Below, in pieces: positions 23,190 through 36,014 of a stretch of DNA of 64,000 bases (positions are counted from its first letter, which is position 1; the number at the start of each line of letters is the position of its first letter). Origin of the DNA: Cunninghamia lanceolata (Eukaryota; Streptophyta; Pinopsida; Cupressales; Cupressaceae); assembly GCA_027924645.1 (NCBI GenBank), contig BSBN01000293.1, positions 10,006,501 to 10,070,500 on the forward strand. Direction: 5' to 3'. A program made the position numbers and the translations under genes. The notes beneath the pieces are model-generated. The model had not been told where the DNA came from and did not search any database. It worked only from the letters and a program-made list of their open reading frames with translations.

Positions 23190-24680
23190 TTTATCATGTG
23201 TCACTGCTTTATCCTAATCATCATGCCAAGTACACTTCTTGTTGATCTTTACATGAGATGTAGTAGGAAACCTAGCTAAACCTTGGGAGATGGTTAGACG
23301 TCTCCTAATATTCATCACTTCAATCAACTTGTCTCTCTCCCTATGAAGTGTAGTTCGATGACCATCCATGACACACTTGAATGGCCACACAATGGGGTTA
23401 TAGTCCAATTTGACTAGATAGTGCCATGTCTCTACCCCTATTTATCAAGGCTTCTATCCCATTTTCCAAAAAGGCTATTGTTCCATTATCATCTATGCTT
23501 TGCATGAAATCTTCAATTAACTTTTGTACCCTCATTTTTAATTTCTTATGCTTTCTCCACCTTCTTGGCTTGGAATCTAAACATTAACTAGTAAATAAAA
23601 TTAATAGAATATACACAAAAGTAATGGACATAACATAAGTGTTTGAAAGAACATTACATTTGAGTGACATTGTTTCTCTTCATCAACATCATCCAGTACA
23701 TGCAGTGTAGATGGTAGGTCATCCACTAGATCCTAGTCCATCTGTATAGAAACAATTAGTAAGGAAATAATGACCACCTAAATTAAATGAAAAGATACAA
23801 AAAGTATGCAAATAAATCACAAGAAGACACTCACAATGTGATTTGATATATCAATGTCAATGTTCTCTTCATAAACTTGTGCATCCACACTAGAAATATC
23901 ATCAACACCAAGGGTAATATTGTTTCTATGAGCATGTCACCAATTTTTTCCATCATCATATTTACCTTGACTACATGCTTGCATGTGTAACCCTAAGTTG
24001 AATAGTTGCATGAACACATGAACATACCTGGAATTGACCCATATAGTTGATAACAAATTTTGTAATATGTTTGACTTTGAACCCATGAAATATGGCTATC
24101 ACTGGCATCAAGTGTCACATGATCATCTGCAATGAACACACCTTAGGCTCATTCTCAACCTTTTCTAGACCAAAGGTCCTATAGAAGCCATTTTCTTTAC
24201 TGATTTGCATTCACTAGTAATATGTGTACACATCCATTGTCAATTGGTTAACCAACCAATCCACCATTCTATGTGATGCATATTTAATGATCTTCAAGAA
24301 AAGGTTCTTCAAATGTGAGTGATTATTCAATTGCACATTTTTTTTCTTGGCCGACATGTTTAAGGATATGAGAACATCTAGACCACATCCCCACCCTATA
24401 GATCCACCGATCTTGAAAATAGTCAACAAATTTTTTTATGCATGTCTTGAAAGCAATGCACAAATAACCAATAATCTCTAATAGCCATCTCCTCATCAGG
24501 AGAGTGATGCATGATGGATCCCAACATACAAAACATTTCTCTTATATAAAAATCATCCTTCACCTTGGGTATCAAGTTCTTCAACCATGCCCTCCTAACA
24601 TGCCATCTGCAAAGATATATCTCATAATGAAAAACCTCCCTACAGGGCCACAATACAACTATAATCAACATCTCAATGCT
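23190..24680 (-). pseudogene. MULE transposase, C-terminal half with SWIM zinc finger
   Basis: Minus-strand remains of a Mutator-like transposase. 24671-24423 contains YLCRWHVRRAWLKN, the conserved block after the second catalytic Asp of MULE DDE domains. 24429-24214 contains KNLFLKIIKYASHRMVDWLV and NQLTMDVYTYY. 23975-24016 encodes CSCNYST-stop-GYTCKH, a CxC…CxH SWIM finger with one stop. Further exon-like pieces follow near 23880, 23700 and 23600-23400 (an open 65-codon run around MRVQKLIEDFMQSIDDNG), then 23408-23214. This is the downstream part of the gene whose earlier parts lie at 27205-27571 and 48530-49620. MULE transposases bind TIRs and cut and paste the element. Confidence 0.8.
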
Positions 24681-25952
24681 ATATAGGTAAACATTAACAA
24701 TACACTAGCTACATAAATTGATTTATCATAGCCATGTTGCAGACATCCTCTTTGATTTGAGGGAATCTGAAGGTGAGGCAAAAGTCGATGCATCCTTGAG
24801 CGAAACGGATCAAGCTTCATTATTTGTAGGCATTTGAAGGGTTACCTGGAATTAGAGAAAGTGTTGGTTCATATTCCCTCTCTGTGGGTCAATTCTCCTC
24901 GCAACAAGGCATTTTTACATCTCTATGGGTTGAACCCTCCCATAAAGGAATTTTTGGATGTGCAACACATTTTTTGAGATGGGCAAGGCATTTTTTTATG
25001 TGCAGGACATTTTTTGACTTGTAGTTGCCTCAAATCAATTTGTGGCTGCCTACGATTGATCAAGAGGGAGAACTTTGGCGTATAGAGCTGAATTTTTGCT
25101 GCACTAGCAATTTTTTGGGCTCTTTTTGTTGTAATCCGCCCATATTTTACCCTATTTTTTGCTCATCAAAATAACATTTACATTTTGTTTTTAATAAGTA
25201 TTTACATTATTTTTATTAAGATACTATAAATTCATAGTTTTAGGGGTTTATTCTAAATTGGGATGCAAATTCAAATTGCAATTTTTTTATTTGAAGAATT
25301 AATGGTTTTAAAACACTTGTATCTTTTCCTGATAGAGACAAAAGGTGAAGTATGGGTTGGCAGGAGGCAGATTCCCTCTCATAATATACACCATTGTAAT
25401 CTTCATTTCTTATCAATTCCGACAAGTAATTGGAAGGCTATGTTTCCTCAGGGTTATAGGCATTTTTTTGCTTCTTCAAGTGTAGTTTTTTAAAATAGGC
25501 TTGTTTTACGAGAATTCATTATTGTAATAACTTTTTCTTTGTAGCTCATAATTGAGCACTATTTTTTAAAAGTACATGTTTTTCAATTTCCCATGCATTA
25601 GTCATATTTATTTTGTAAAAAGCATTAAGTTATAATGTGCCAAAATTTGGGGGGGTCACCTAATTAGGGGAAAATCTCATAATTTTAGGGGGATCAGCAC
25701 TAGCATTTGATCATGTATGTTCAGGATACTCCATATTCTACCTACAAATGCACCTATTGTATAAAACAACATGATGACACAATGTGTCCTTATTTCTCAC
25801 ATGTTGCTTTTAAACTCCTTTGTCAGATTGCAAAATCCCAAACTCCTATTGCTACATACAAATCCTGAGTTGATATCTCCATGGATTCTAGTGATTCATT
25901 GCACTAGGACATTGATTTCATCTTTCTAGATCTGCCTCATTGGGATACAGAT

Positions 25953-26477
25953 TTGGGAGACATCATTGAGGACATTCATCTTCTTTTCGATGACAACTTC
26001 GGTGAAATTGCATCTACCTTGTCTTCTTTAGATTTGATTGCTCTTTCTTCACCTACATCTCCTTCTATAGTGATGGTATCAGATTCTTATGGTTCCAGTT
26101 ATCACCATACATATATAGTCCCTATTACTGAATCCTCTATGATACTTGATTTATTCCATCAGCATTCATTACATGTCAGCATTGGCTTAGAGATTATTGA
26201 GCATTCTTCAAAGATATTATGGGCATCATCCAAGTCTTTGAATCATGTGCATAATTCAAAGACCTTCATACTTCTTCCTATATGTTCCTATCCAGACTGG
26301 GAAGATTCTTTTCACACTACTATGGTTCTATTTCTTCCTAAGGGGAGAAATGTGGTTAAGCAATTGTGGATTCTCTTCAACATACTTCATCGAGCATCTA
26401 TGCACACTCTAGCATATCTTATGAGGGGGATTCCAAGTCTCTCATTGTATCTCCTATTTTGGAGAAATTTATTGTAG
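25953..26477 (+). CDS. Uncharacterised 174-codon ORF upstream of a copia-like 3' LTR
   Basis: An open frame beginning MGDIIEDIHLLFDDNFGE, with Ser/His-rich content and no domain I recognise. It lies about 240 bp before a polypurine tract and LTR start, the place of a 3' noncoding or accessory region in LTR elements. No zinc knuckle, RT or integrase motif is present. It could be a chance frame in AT-rich element sequence or the remnant of an accessory protein. Low confidence that it is or was translated. Confidence 0.25.
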   Translation: MGDIIEDIHLLFDDNFGEIASTLSSLDLIALSSPTSPSIVMVSDSYGSSYHHTYIVPITESSMILDLFHQHSLHVSIGLEIIEHSSKILWASSKSLNHVHNSKTFILLPICSYPDWEDSFHTTMVLFLPKGRNVVKQLWILFNILHRASMHTLAYLMRGIPSLSLYLLFWRNLL

Positions 26478-26721
26478 ACATATGATAGAAGTTGTTGTAG
26501 TGGGTAATGATATAATCCCATCCTTCTTCTTAACTTATTTTATTTTTATGCATTTCGTTTCTCCTTTTTTGAGAGGAGTTTTGTTCCCACTAGGTTTTCT
26601 CCTTTACTCTACTTTATGAGAAACTTTATACATGGGTACCTAACATGGCCTAGTAGCCAGGACCCATATCTTTGTTTCTATTGCACTTTTGTGATCTCCC
26701 CAAGTATCACTTAAGGAGGGG

Positions 26722-27204
26722 TGTTAAAGTGAATAATTTATCTATTCACTATAGATTAAGTGTACTTAGGTTGTTGAGGTTAGACAACATCTTGTCTAAC
26801 TAAATGTGTGACCTTTTAGAGGTTAGAGGTTACCTAGTTGCTTGGTAAACCTTATGTGCATACCTTTTGAGGTTGGAAGACTTTCCATCTCACCTCAAAA
26901 GGCATTTTGTAGTCATCCAACACTTGTCACACAAAGTTGTTGGTTTCCACACTCCAAGTGGTCCAAAGGTTGACACCTTATAAGACACTTATCTTCTTGG
27001 TTGTGCAACATCATGAGGCACTTGTCAATCCATGTGCAAGGTCAATTTTTCTCTTCCATGCCTATATAATGAGGCATTTTCATGTAAATTTGTAAGTGAG
27101 ATCAATAAAAGTTTATGCTCATTAGGTTCATCAATATCATTTATTTCTTAATCTTTGTTTGTTCAATTTCTATGTTGTGAGAGTGTTGATCAAGTTGTAG
27201 AGCA
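26722..27204 (+). repeat. Copia-like LTR (3' or partial)
   Basis: Starts TGTTAAAGTG directly after a polypurine tract. It contains CTATATAATGAGG near 27062 and an AATAAA-like signal (TCAATAAAAG near 27103), and ends about AGTTGTAGAGCA. The ending resembles CAAGGTTGTAGAGCA in the LTR at 52972. The exact end is uncertain by a few bases. Confidence 0.55.
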
Positions 27205-27571
27205 TCCTTGGATAATTCCAAAAAAACTACCTAATAACATTAATTCCCATTGTAGAATCATCTACCATAAATGTATTAATTTTCCACTTGATCTTCTTCA
27301 AGATAACTCTTTACAAAAGAAGTTGCATCCAATATGCTAAGTCAGATGAACATGATCTAGACATATTTATCCATGCAAATGGTAACCCCATGAGTTGGGT
27401 ATCAAAAGAAAGCATTGTGTACAATTGGAATTACAAAAATAATTATAGTACAAAGATTAAGATTATAAAATCTATTTACAAAAGGAAAATATAAGAAGAA
27501 AAATAACCTCAAATGTTTTACCTTCATTGCATTGGTTCCAAATGTTTAGTCCATTCCTAGCATGATATTAT
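27205..27571 (-). pseudogene. MULE transposase, middle part of the catalytic domain
   Basis: Minus strand. Directly after the insertion junction the frame reads NIMLGMD-stop-TFGTNAMK, the first catalytic Asp block of MULE transposases (gac at 27549-27551; the next codon is a stop where Ser is expected). A donor GTAAAAC at 27521 ends this exon. The next exon, from about 27445, reads FQLYTMLSFDTQLMGLPFAWINMS, then WMQLLL, and WKINTFMVDDSTMGINVIR with the second Asp near 27253-27269. The acceptor looks mutated (AA for AG). The coding frame joins 48530-49620 exactly across the 21-kb insertion. Confidence 0.85.
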
Positions 27572-27572
27572 G

Positions 27573-29614
27573 TGATGGAGATTGATTTTCATTGATGTCA
27601 AAAAGGTCTTGCAGGTTTACAATGTGTTGGTTTTGTCAGGAGTTGTTCATGTTCATCTTCATGGTTTGATTTGATCAGGATATCTTCATGTTGTTTTAGG
27701 ATGGATACTCATGTTTAGTGTTTATATTGGTTCATATTTGATCATCTTGTTTGTGATAGGATCTTGGGTTCATATTTGATCACATTGCATGTTTATAGGG
27801 GCAACAAGATGTTCAGTGTTGTTCAAGATAAAAGGAGTTGCTCATATGGAACATCAAAAGGTCACTAATCAGGAGGTAGGTGCAAGAGGTTCAGTGGCAG
27901 AGTAGTATCTTTTTAGAGGTCTTATGCAGATACAGAAAAGAAATAATATTATTGGCATATATATTAAATGGAGCCTTGATAAATCATATATATTATATTA
28001 TACTATTTTCTGCCTAAGTTTTACACTTTATGATCTATTTTGGAGTTGACTTGCAATAGCAAGTCACCTCTATTAAAGGTGACTTGCTGAAGGGTAGTTT
28101 AAGACATGAAAAACTAGCCCTTTTATTCTTTTTTGACCGGTCTCCTCTTACATGAAATGAGTGCCATAAAAGACATAAAAGTCTATATTTAGTGTGTGGG
28201 GTGCGAATTATTTGAAAGCCATAAAAGATTTATATGGAAACCATCTAATATTTGAAGGGTCTTATTAAAGTTAGAATGATTCAAAATGCATCAAATTTAA
28301 TGGCAGCCCAATGCATATTCAAGAGGGAGATTTTTTTTTAATCTTTCGAAGACTTTTAATGGAGAGTTTTTATTTTTTAGTATTGAATATGCTTTATTCA
28401 AAAAGGTGGGAGCCTAATTAAGCCATATAAATGGCTTTAGTTTATATTTAAATTTCTTTTGGGCCCATAAAGGCTATGAGGTGCAATTTAAATAAAGTGT
28501 TTTTTGAGCTATTTTTTAGCCCTCCACAAAGGTAATTTTTAAGGGATATGGAAGCATGATTTTTTAAGAAGATTTTCAAGGAGATTTTGGAATATTTATT
28601 TCCATTTATTTTACTTCATTGGTGAGCTTTTTAAGGCATTAAAAACTAAAGGAGGAGATTTTTATGATAGAATATTCTTAAAGGAGAGTTTTTTAGCAGA
28701 GTTTATTTCTAGATTATTGTTTTCAAATGATATTATAGAGACAAGGAAAATGAAAAGATTGATGAGAAATGAAGATGATTTTATGAAAGAGGAAAATTGC
28801 AGAGAGAAGATGATTTTTTTAATAGAGGAATATGAAGAGACAAAGGGATTTGTTTCTTAATGAGATTTAATGGAATAAATTGAAGTTTTGTTTTTGTAGG
28901 AGAAGATGAATGATGAACATGATAGATTGATTTAATTTGATTGAAGATTTTTGAGAAGAAATTTTTTGTTAGATGAAAGAAATGGATTATTTCTTCAATA
29001 GTGGACAGATTGAAATTATTTTTATTGTAGATGATTTCTTTATGCTGTGAAGGGAGATTTCATTATGAAGATAATTATTTTTAAAATGTAGAAGATATTT
29101 TTTTGATAGAGGCAATATGATTTAAATTCATTAAAGGATTAATGACATTTTTTGAATAAGATTATTTTTCAGGAATATGGAGGATCATGCAAAGATTAAA
29201 GAAATTGAAGAAAACATTTTGCAAAGAGATAGTGAAGAAGATGAAGGGTTTGAAGAAAATGATTTTTTTAAATAAAAAATATGAAAGAGATTTTGTTTGA
29301 GAAGATGAAAGGATCTTCAATTTTTTATGAAGATGAAATTTTGTATTACAGAAAAGAAGAATATTTTGATGACATTGGAGAATAGGGATTTTTATGTATT
29401 CTACAAGAAATATGAATGGATTGAAGATTGAAAATATGGAAGATATTTTTTTACAGGGGCAAATCATTGAAGACTTTATTTTGCATTTGATATTTTTGTA
29501 AGGGCAGATTGATTATGATTGAAGACTCTTAAACTATGAAAGTTATTTTTGAGAAGATTTGTTTGAGAGAAATAATTTTATTTTTGCAAATCCTTCATGA
29601 ATGGAAATGGTCAT
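27573..29614 (+). repeat. 5' LTR of gag-only element, first part
   Basis: Starts TGATGGAGATTGATT and matches 45667 to about 47685 along its length. It is cut at 29614 by the Tat-like element and resumes at 42348. Confidence 0.9.
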
Positions 29615-32600
29615 TGTTGACCTATTTTTCCTCTATCCAGAGCCAAATAGTTCACCTTGTATTTTCCTTGAAAATCTTTTAGAAAATGCATGTACAAGAC
29701 ATAAATTCTTCAATTACTCATGCTCTACCTTGCCAAGTTTTCCAAAATCTTGCCTGGAGGGTCTCTACATGAAACCCAGAAAAACCCAGAAATCCTTTAG
29801 CTTCAAGTATTATCTGTCACTAGGATTTCTCAGTTTCATGCTTGTATTTCAATATGCAATTTTTGAATGTACATTTGCATATACATTCACCATTGTATGT
29901 TTGGAATATATATTCGCAATATGCAAAGGCCTAAATGCAATCAAAAAACATGCAAGGTTGACATACAAGTGTTGATGTACATTGGCAAGCCAAAAAAGGA
30001 GTTAAGTCGGCCTTAAAAAAAAGTGAAAAGCAATTGTATGCATCTTTTTATGTAAAGTGGGTTTGTATGTGCATTTGAGAAATCTGTCGCAGATTCCTAG
30101 AATATTCTGTGCTTGTATATTGGGATAGAATGTATATTGGGTTTGTATGTTTGCACATACAACGGGTATATACAATGAAAAATACAAAGAGGCCAACATG
30201 CATTCTCTACAGTGAAAAGGGTTTGTATGTGTGAGATGCAAGTGAAATATACATTCCCCACATACAAAGGTAGAACATTCAAAGGCCAATGTATATCAAA
30301 ATAGTGGCTCGTATCTGTGTTTTTGTATGTTTGCACATACAAGTCAAAGATACAAGGCCAACATACAAAGGCCGATGTACATTTGCAATGTACATCAACA
30401 GGACATACAAAGGACTTTCGCCAAAGGTACAAGGAGATATGCATGTGTGATATAGTAAGGTACCTATAACAGTGGCTTGCATATTTCACTTTGTATGTTT
30501 GCATATACAAATCTGATATACAAAGGGCCAAACATACAAGGAGGAGATGCAAAGGGTGGGGTCCACCAAAGGTACATTTTGCGATTGTATGATCGGACAT
30601 ACAAGCAAAGCATGCATTGAGCACATATAAAGAAATGCATACAAAAGCCTTTGTATATCGACAACATACAAGGTCATATACAAATCAATTTGTATATGTG
30701 AGATACAAGAGGCCGACATACATTTGGTGGGACCCATGGACATACAAAGCAGAATGCACATCGAGCGCATGCAAAGTCAACATACAAGGGAAAGTGATTC
30801 AAAGCTGGGGCCCACCACTTGTATATTTGCGATTGTATGTTTGCACATACAATCAAATATGCATTCCTAATATACAAACCGAATCTGAAAGGAGCATACA
30901 TCCCAGTTGATAAAGGGCAGAATTACACATTTTGTATGTATAATTTGCTTGTATGTTTGCATTGTATATGCGACATACATTGGTTATATACAAGAGGAGC
31001 ATGCATGGCTCAGACCTAATGGCAATTGTAATATGCTTTATAATGGTTTCAAGTCTGCGACTTGCATGTATATGGCATTTGTATTAGCCGATATACAAAG
31101 AATGAAGATACAAGGTCCAGATTTCAATTTTCTCCCAATCCGATTGATAAAGTGACTGGCATCTGGCTTGCATGTTATATGCATTATATAGGCCAACATA
31201 CAAAGAAGGTACATGCAAACTGGACCTGATGGTAATTTCATGTTTGGTTCATAATCTTTTAAGTTCCATATGGTTTGTATATTTGCGAGTGTATGTTTGT
31301 GTATACAATGTGATATACAATTGAAATATGTAAGGAGGAAGATACAGTTTTCTAGTGATGCTTCTCAGTTTCATCTTGGCAGTGAATCAAGTGGTGCCAT
31401 GTGGTAGGTGATACAAGGGCCGATTCAAAAGGTAAAGGCCCGCATTTGTATGTAGTTTCAAATGCATATACACAGGGCAATTTCAAAGGGTCGTTTAGGT
31501 GGCAAAAGAAAAGGGATATACAAGGGATTTTCAGCATGACCTTATACATCGGCAGCTCGACTGGAGGTCAACTTGACAGCCTGATACATACAGGCACTTT
31601 GTACATGCAAACAAAGTTTCAGAGGCCAATTTAGATGCCGAATAATACACATATGCAAAGTGATATATAGGCAGTTGATCGAAACTTTGACCGCCTGTAT
31701 CTCCTCCATTCTAGCAAATTTCCACATGCTGCAAAAGGTAAAGATGCATGTTTTTGTCCCCTCTTTCATTTGGCGGGCTTTTCAGGGGAATACTCTCACT
31801 TTTCAATTTTAGATCTGGATTTGTATGTTTTGGGTGACTAGAAGTTTCAGCGACCATTTTAGGTAGATGCAGATATTTGTTGCATTCATTGCTATAGGAG
31901 GATGTTCAGTAGCTCACATTGATGACAAAAGATATCTCTCCACTGCCTTGTTTCAGATACTTTATATATTCATGGCTAAATATAGACACGGAAGCTACTC
32001 GCATTCAATGCTCAAATATCTTCCACTAATTTGGGGGTGCAGATCGATGATGCAACAGCTTGCATTAAAGACTCAGAATATCTCCCACCTGCCCAGTTAC
32101 AGATATTTCCACACCATAATTTCTGTAGGTGGATGTCCCTTCAGGGAGAGATTTTCCTGCTGCATCTCTTTGAGCAAATTTTGTAACTGACTTAGGGCAT
32201 TTTTTGGAATGCTATATATATGCATTCGAGGGATGTAAATAGGGTTGGAAAATGTTTTGGTTTTCAAGCTTTCTATTTCCAAATAGAGCTTTCTGCTACT
32301 GTAAATGTGCCTTCCTACTAAATATATGCAAGTTATTTTACCTCTTTTATTGATTTTCTGGTTTAGTGTAAATCTGCATGTCACTGTCTGTGAACATCTT
32401 TGTTCTTCTCAATCATTCTACTTCTTACCTATGCTAGAATTTATTTAAATTTGTGTATGTCCACTTGTTGTATTTGGCTATATTGTGCATCTTCTTAGTT
32501 CCATGAAAGTTTCTTTTAATCAGTCTGGTGCATCACCCTTACTTTCAGTTTTCCATGTTTTATCTTTCATTCAAAAGCATTCCTTCTCCCTTTTCCTCTA

Positions 32601-32761
32601 AAGATATAGTACCTTTAGGTGATATCCAGTCAAGGAATCTGGCCTTCTCTAGAGGTTTGATCTTATTTCGTAAGGTCCCACACTTTGAGATCATTCCCAT
32701 GTTAGTCCAGATTACTGAAGTTTCACAACTGCAACAAAGGGTGCAAATCTAGGTGATAACA
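29615..32761 (+). repeat. 5' LTR of Tat-like element
   Basis: 3147 bp, beginning TGTTGACC and ending GATAACA. It is followed at 32762 by a primer-site-like stretch around TTGGCATGCCTAGTGGGAC. It matches 39188-42347 over its whole length. Long frames open on both strands here come from a stop-poor palindromic repeat, not genes. Confidence 0.95.
29860..31340. repeat. Array of imperfect ~20-bp palindromes in the Tat LTR
   Basis: A dyad close to TTGTATGTTTGCACATACAA recurs at about 30142, 30317, 30490, 30585, 30650, 30690, 30820, 30937 and 31270, separated by CAAAGGCC-rich spacers. The same array is in the 3' LTR at about 39430-40890. Each unit could form a short hairpin. Confidence 0.8.
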
Positions 32762-33122
32762 GTTATTGGCATGCCTAGTGGGACTCAAGAGTTAGAAAAT
32801 AATCCAAATACTACCTTTTGTTATTGGTTTTGATGTGCAGCCAATGATTTTCTAACTTGTAAGAGGTTAAAACTTACATATCGGTGACTCATATTGAAGT
32901 AGGACAAGTAGATCAGTTTTGTTGTTACATTTTATGAGAAAGATTCAAACTAGGAGTTCAAGTACATTTGATTACTTGTAGCTATCTCCAGCAAGAAGAT
33001 AGAGTAAGGTTGTAGCAAGAAGTCTAGTTTCTAAAAGAATACAATCAACTCCACCAAATTTTAGGCCAATTGCCCCTGTAGTTCCTATAGAAGCTCAAAC
33101 AAATCTACCCTCAGTCGTTTCA
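32762..33122 (+). other. Tat-like element leader
   Basis: Begins with a primer-site-like TTGGCATGCCTAGTGGGAC, followed by AT-rich leader sequence. I could not assign the priming tRNA with confidence. Confidence 0.5.
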
Positions 33123-34200
33123 ATGGCAAGAAATCAGCCATTTGTGGCTTTTGATGGGGGCAGCCCATTGAATTTAATAGTACATGATGTCATACCTATG
33201 GTACCTTTGAAGAGTCTACCTTATTTCATACGGGAGAATCAAACTACCCCTATTGAGCAAATTAGAGACGTAGCTTTTGTATGCAGTGTTTATCATATAA
33301 CCCAAGAAAATGTAGCCATCAGGCTGTTGGCTGCCTCTTTCAAGGGAAAAGCATTGCAATGGTTTAGGAGTTTACCAGTATAAACCATTACAACCTGGGA
33401 TGATCTAGGTGATATGTTAAATAAGCAATTTCAAGATAAATCACACAATTTGTCACTAGTTAAATAGATGACTACAATAAAAAGAGCTCCCTAGGAGAAA
33501 ATGATGGATTTTAACTTTAGATTTTAGAAGACATGGGACAAAATTCCTGCCATGGTAAGGCCTCCAGCTGAATATGCTTTTCTATATTTTTTGAAAGGCT
33601 TAAATAGTGATATTTCAGTAATGATACAATCATTAGGAGGTACTAGTTTACCTGATGCATATGAAATAGCTATTAGAGAAAAGAATAGCTTGATTCAGGA
33701 ATAGTACCTAGACCACCAATGCCCATCTTCCCCAAGATTCAAGCTTCAATGCCCTTATCAATTCTATATTTTGCCCCTTTACCTACTACTATAGCATTAC
33801 CAAGTGCTGCCAATTCTGAAAATGTTGCTTCTAGCTCATCACAAGATTTGAAAAATATTAAAAATAGACAACAAAAAATAGAGAACATCGGGCAAACTTT
33901 TGGGAATGAGCTGGTAAACATCAAAAAGCAGCAATCCCAGAGCAAGCAGCCTTATCAGCCACAACCTCAAGGGAAAAATAAGCCTTATTAGGCCAACAAG
34001 CCTCCATATCAAAGCAATTACCAGGGTACCAGATAGAACATGAACCAAAGGCCTTTTCAGCCTTACAATCTGGTGCCCATTAATGCTATTAAGGACCTTG
34101 TCCCTATTCAAAATAACCTTGCAGCTGAATACGAATGGTGTTTTCCATGCAATCAACCACACAGTTAGGTAGCCTGTTCAAATGGAGTTATAAATTAAGG
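33123..34200 (+). pseudogene. Tat-like Gag with CCHC-type knuckle
   Basis: From 33123 one frame runs to about 33710 without frameshift. It gives MARNQPFVAFDGG, then RLLAASFKGKALQWFRSLP, a typical plant Gag core. Five nonsense codons (33381, 33465, 33492, 33525, 33702; one TAA, four TAG) fall where Gln is expected. 33719-33991 is a Gln/Lys/Pro-rich tail in another frame. WCFPCNQPHS-stop-VAC near 34136-34180 fits a C-x2-C-x3-H-x4-C knuckle with a TAG at 34166. Gag would assemble the particle. Confidence 0.85.
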
Positions 34201-34633
34201 TTTAATGGTACAGAGTGTTGCAATCTCACATCTAAGCACACCTAATGATGGGGATGCATAACATCAGGAGCAACCTCAAAATGATTCTAATTTCATAAAT
34301 TGGCAAGAAGGTGAATTTTGTGGTATAAGCAACAATAATACTCTAGTTGCAACGAGTACAAGAGCCAAGAAGAGGGGTTATGAGGTAGATCAAGTAGCAA
34401 ATAGAAGAAAAGGACCTGTTAATGCTTCTACATCCTAGACTCCCCATATTTTACAAAGAAATACTTCAGGAACAACAAGGGAAATGCCTCATTTACAGGT
34501 TGATACTATTGCTACAAAGTCACAACAAAAGGTAAGTGTCACTCCATCTTTCAATATTATTGAAAATATGAAAAAGATAAATGTAACCATGTCTATGTGG
34601 GATTCTCTAGTCATCCCATGCTAAAAGGACATA

Positions 34634-35080
34634 TTGCAATCTGTCTTGTCTGATTTAAAAGTGCCCAATGATACAACTGCTAACCCAAATAGGGTTGTCC
34701 TTACCAATTCATCCCAGGATAATAGCAAACAACCAAACAAAAGTGCTAAACCACTCCCATTTTATGTGTCATTAATAAATGGAGACAAGTTGGTACATAA
34801 CTACATGGTGGATAGTGGTGCAAGTAGTTATGTGATGCCAAAGTAGATTACACATCAATTAGGGTTGAAATACCAGCCCCTTAAGAAGGGTGTACTTCAA
34901 CTAGATGGCACAACTGTTATTATTGTGGGTGTCATCAAAGACCTAGGTCTCACTCTGCACACTTGCCCAAATGTTTCCATTTCCCAGGAGGTGTTCATCT
35001 TAGATTTGCCTCCTTATTTTGCCATGTGCTTGTCAAGAGAGTTCACAGCCAAGATAGGAGGATATTTATCCTTGGACTAG
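34634..35080 (+). pseudogene. Tat-like aspartic protease
   Basis: KPLPFYVSLINGDKLVHNY leads into MVDSGASSYVMPK, with the retropepsin Asp-Ser-Gly intact (Asp codon at 34811-34813). A TAG at 34844 interrupts the frame, which then continues (ITHQLGLKYQPLKKG, LGLTLHTCPN) to a TAG at 35078. The same frame then runs without indel into the RNase H at 35420. It processes Gag-Pol in an active element. Confidence 0.85.
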
Positions 35081-35419
35081 TCCCACATATTTTTCAGGAC
35101 CAGATATGGCACAAAAGTGACTCTAAAATCTTAATTGATTTCAAATCATCACATAGAACCTTATGTTCAAAGTGTTGTTAATGCAAATTGCATTATTTCT
35201 AATGCTCCTGAACTTGTTGCTACTCAAGAACTACAAGCTGAAAGTATACCAGAAGTGCTATTAAGGGAGTGAACCTTAGAAAATGTTATAGATGATCCTG
35301 AGGGACACATCCAAGAAGCTGGTATGGGGGTTTACATACTACATGAGCCTGAAACAATAATTCCAAGCCTGGTAAAAGATGCAGAACACTAGATAGAACA
35401 ACAAGAACAAGTATCAAAA

Positions 35420-35975
35420 ATGTACTTTGATGGCTCTAGGAATAGGAATGGATCTGGTGGTGGTGCAATGTTTGTGTCTCCACAAGGTGAAAGATATTTT
35501 TCTACTTTCCGTTTTGCTTTTTCATGCACAAATAACACTGCTGAGTATGAGGGTTTTGATCCAAGGTTTGCAGTGGGCAAGAAAGAGGAAAATTGGTTGT
35601 TTGTAGGTATATGGTGACAGTGAACTCATCGTGAATTAGGTGAGAGGGTTGCATGTTACAAAAAATGATGTTTTGAAATGCTACAAGCATAGGATATGGG
35701 ATATGATTGAAGAGATTGAGGCTTTCAATCTGATCTCTATTCCAAGAAGTCAGAACTGTCATGCAGATAGGTTAGCTACAATTGGGGCTCAGTTTGACAT
35801 CCCCAGTGATATTCAAAGAGAAAAGGTGCAACCACATGTAAAAATAGTTGATAGGCCCTCTATACCTGACAATAATATTCATTGGAAAGTTTTTGAGAGT
35901 GATGAGCAGATTCTGTGTTTCCTGTTAGAGGAGGATGAGTTTTCCATGATGAATCAAGATAAACTCAAACAATAA
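35420..35975 (+). pseudogene. Archaeal-type RNase H located before RT
   Basis: MYFDGSRNRNGSGGGAMFV supplies the first Asp and NNTAEYEG the Glu. After a frameshift near 35550-35600 the protein continues with YGDSELIVN (third acidic residue) and CHADRLATIG (fourth). The D-E-D-D set of an active RNase H is therefore preserved. Stops at 35604 and 35637 (TAG) sit where Gln is expected. Known: Tat/Ogre elements carry a second, archaeal-type RNase H, which I know best from a position after the gypsy RNase H. Here it lies between protease and RT. Confidence 0.85.
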
Positions 35976-36014
35976 TATGATGATGGCCAAGTTATTCAGT
36001 TAAGAACAAACAAG

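Larger units (their letters stand above)
24749..27204 (+). mobile_element. Copia-like retroelement fragment inserted in the MULE gene
   Basis: A polypurine tract (TTAAGGAGGGG at 26711-26721) precedes an LTR-like start TGTTAAAGTG. The ~150 bp before it (GAGAGGAGTTTT…, GGTTTTCTCC, GGACCCAT) match 52800-52971, the same part of another copia-like fragment. MULE coding flanks both sides (…WHVRRAW at 24.6 kb, MVDD at 27.26 kb), so the fragment sits inside that gene. No 5' LTR was found and 24749-25950 is unrecognised, so the left boundary is tentative. CATCC occurs at both proposed edges (24744-24748 and 27203-27207). Confidence 0.5.

Noticed and set aside
28500..29600. Possible coding region rich in GAAGAT/GAAGAA (acidic/basic runs)
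   Set aside because: Purine-rich LTR sequence repeated at 46600-47650 with indels that are not multiples of three; no conserved frame.
30002..31250. Many overlapping open frames on both strands inside the Tat LTR (also 39303-40810)
   Set aside because: They repeat Cys/Tyr/Ile/His-rich words on both strands because the palindromic repeat lacks stops, and equivalent frames occur in both LTRs. They are by-products of the repeat, not genes.
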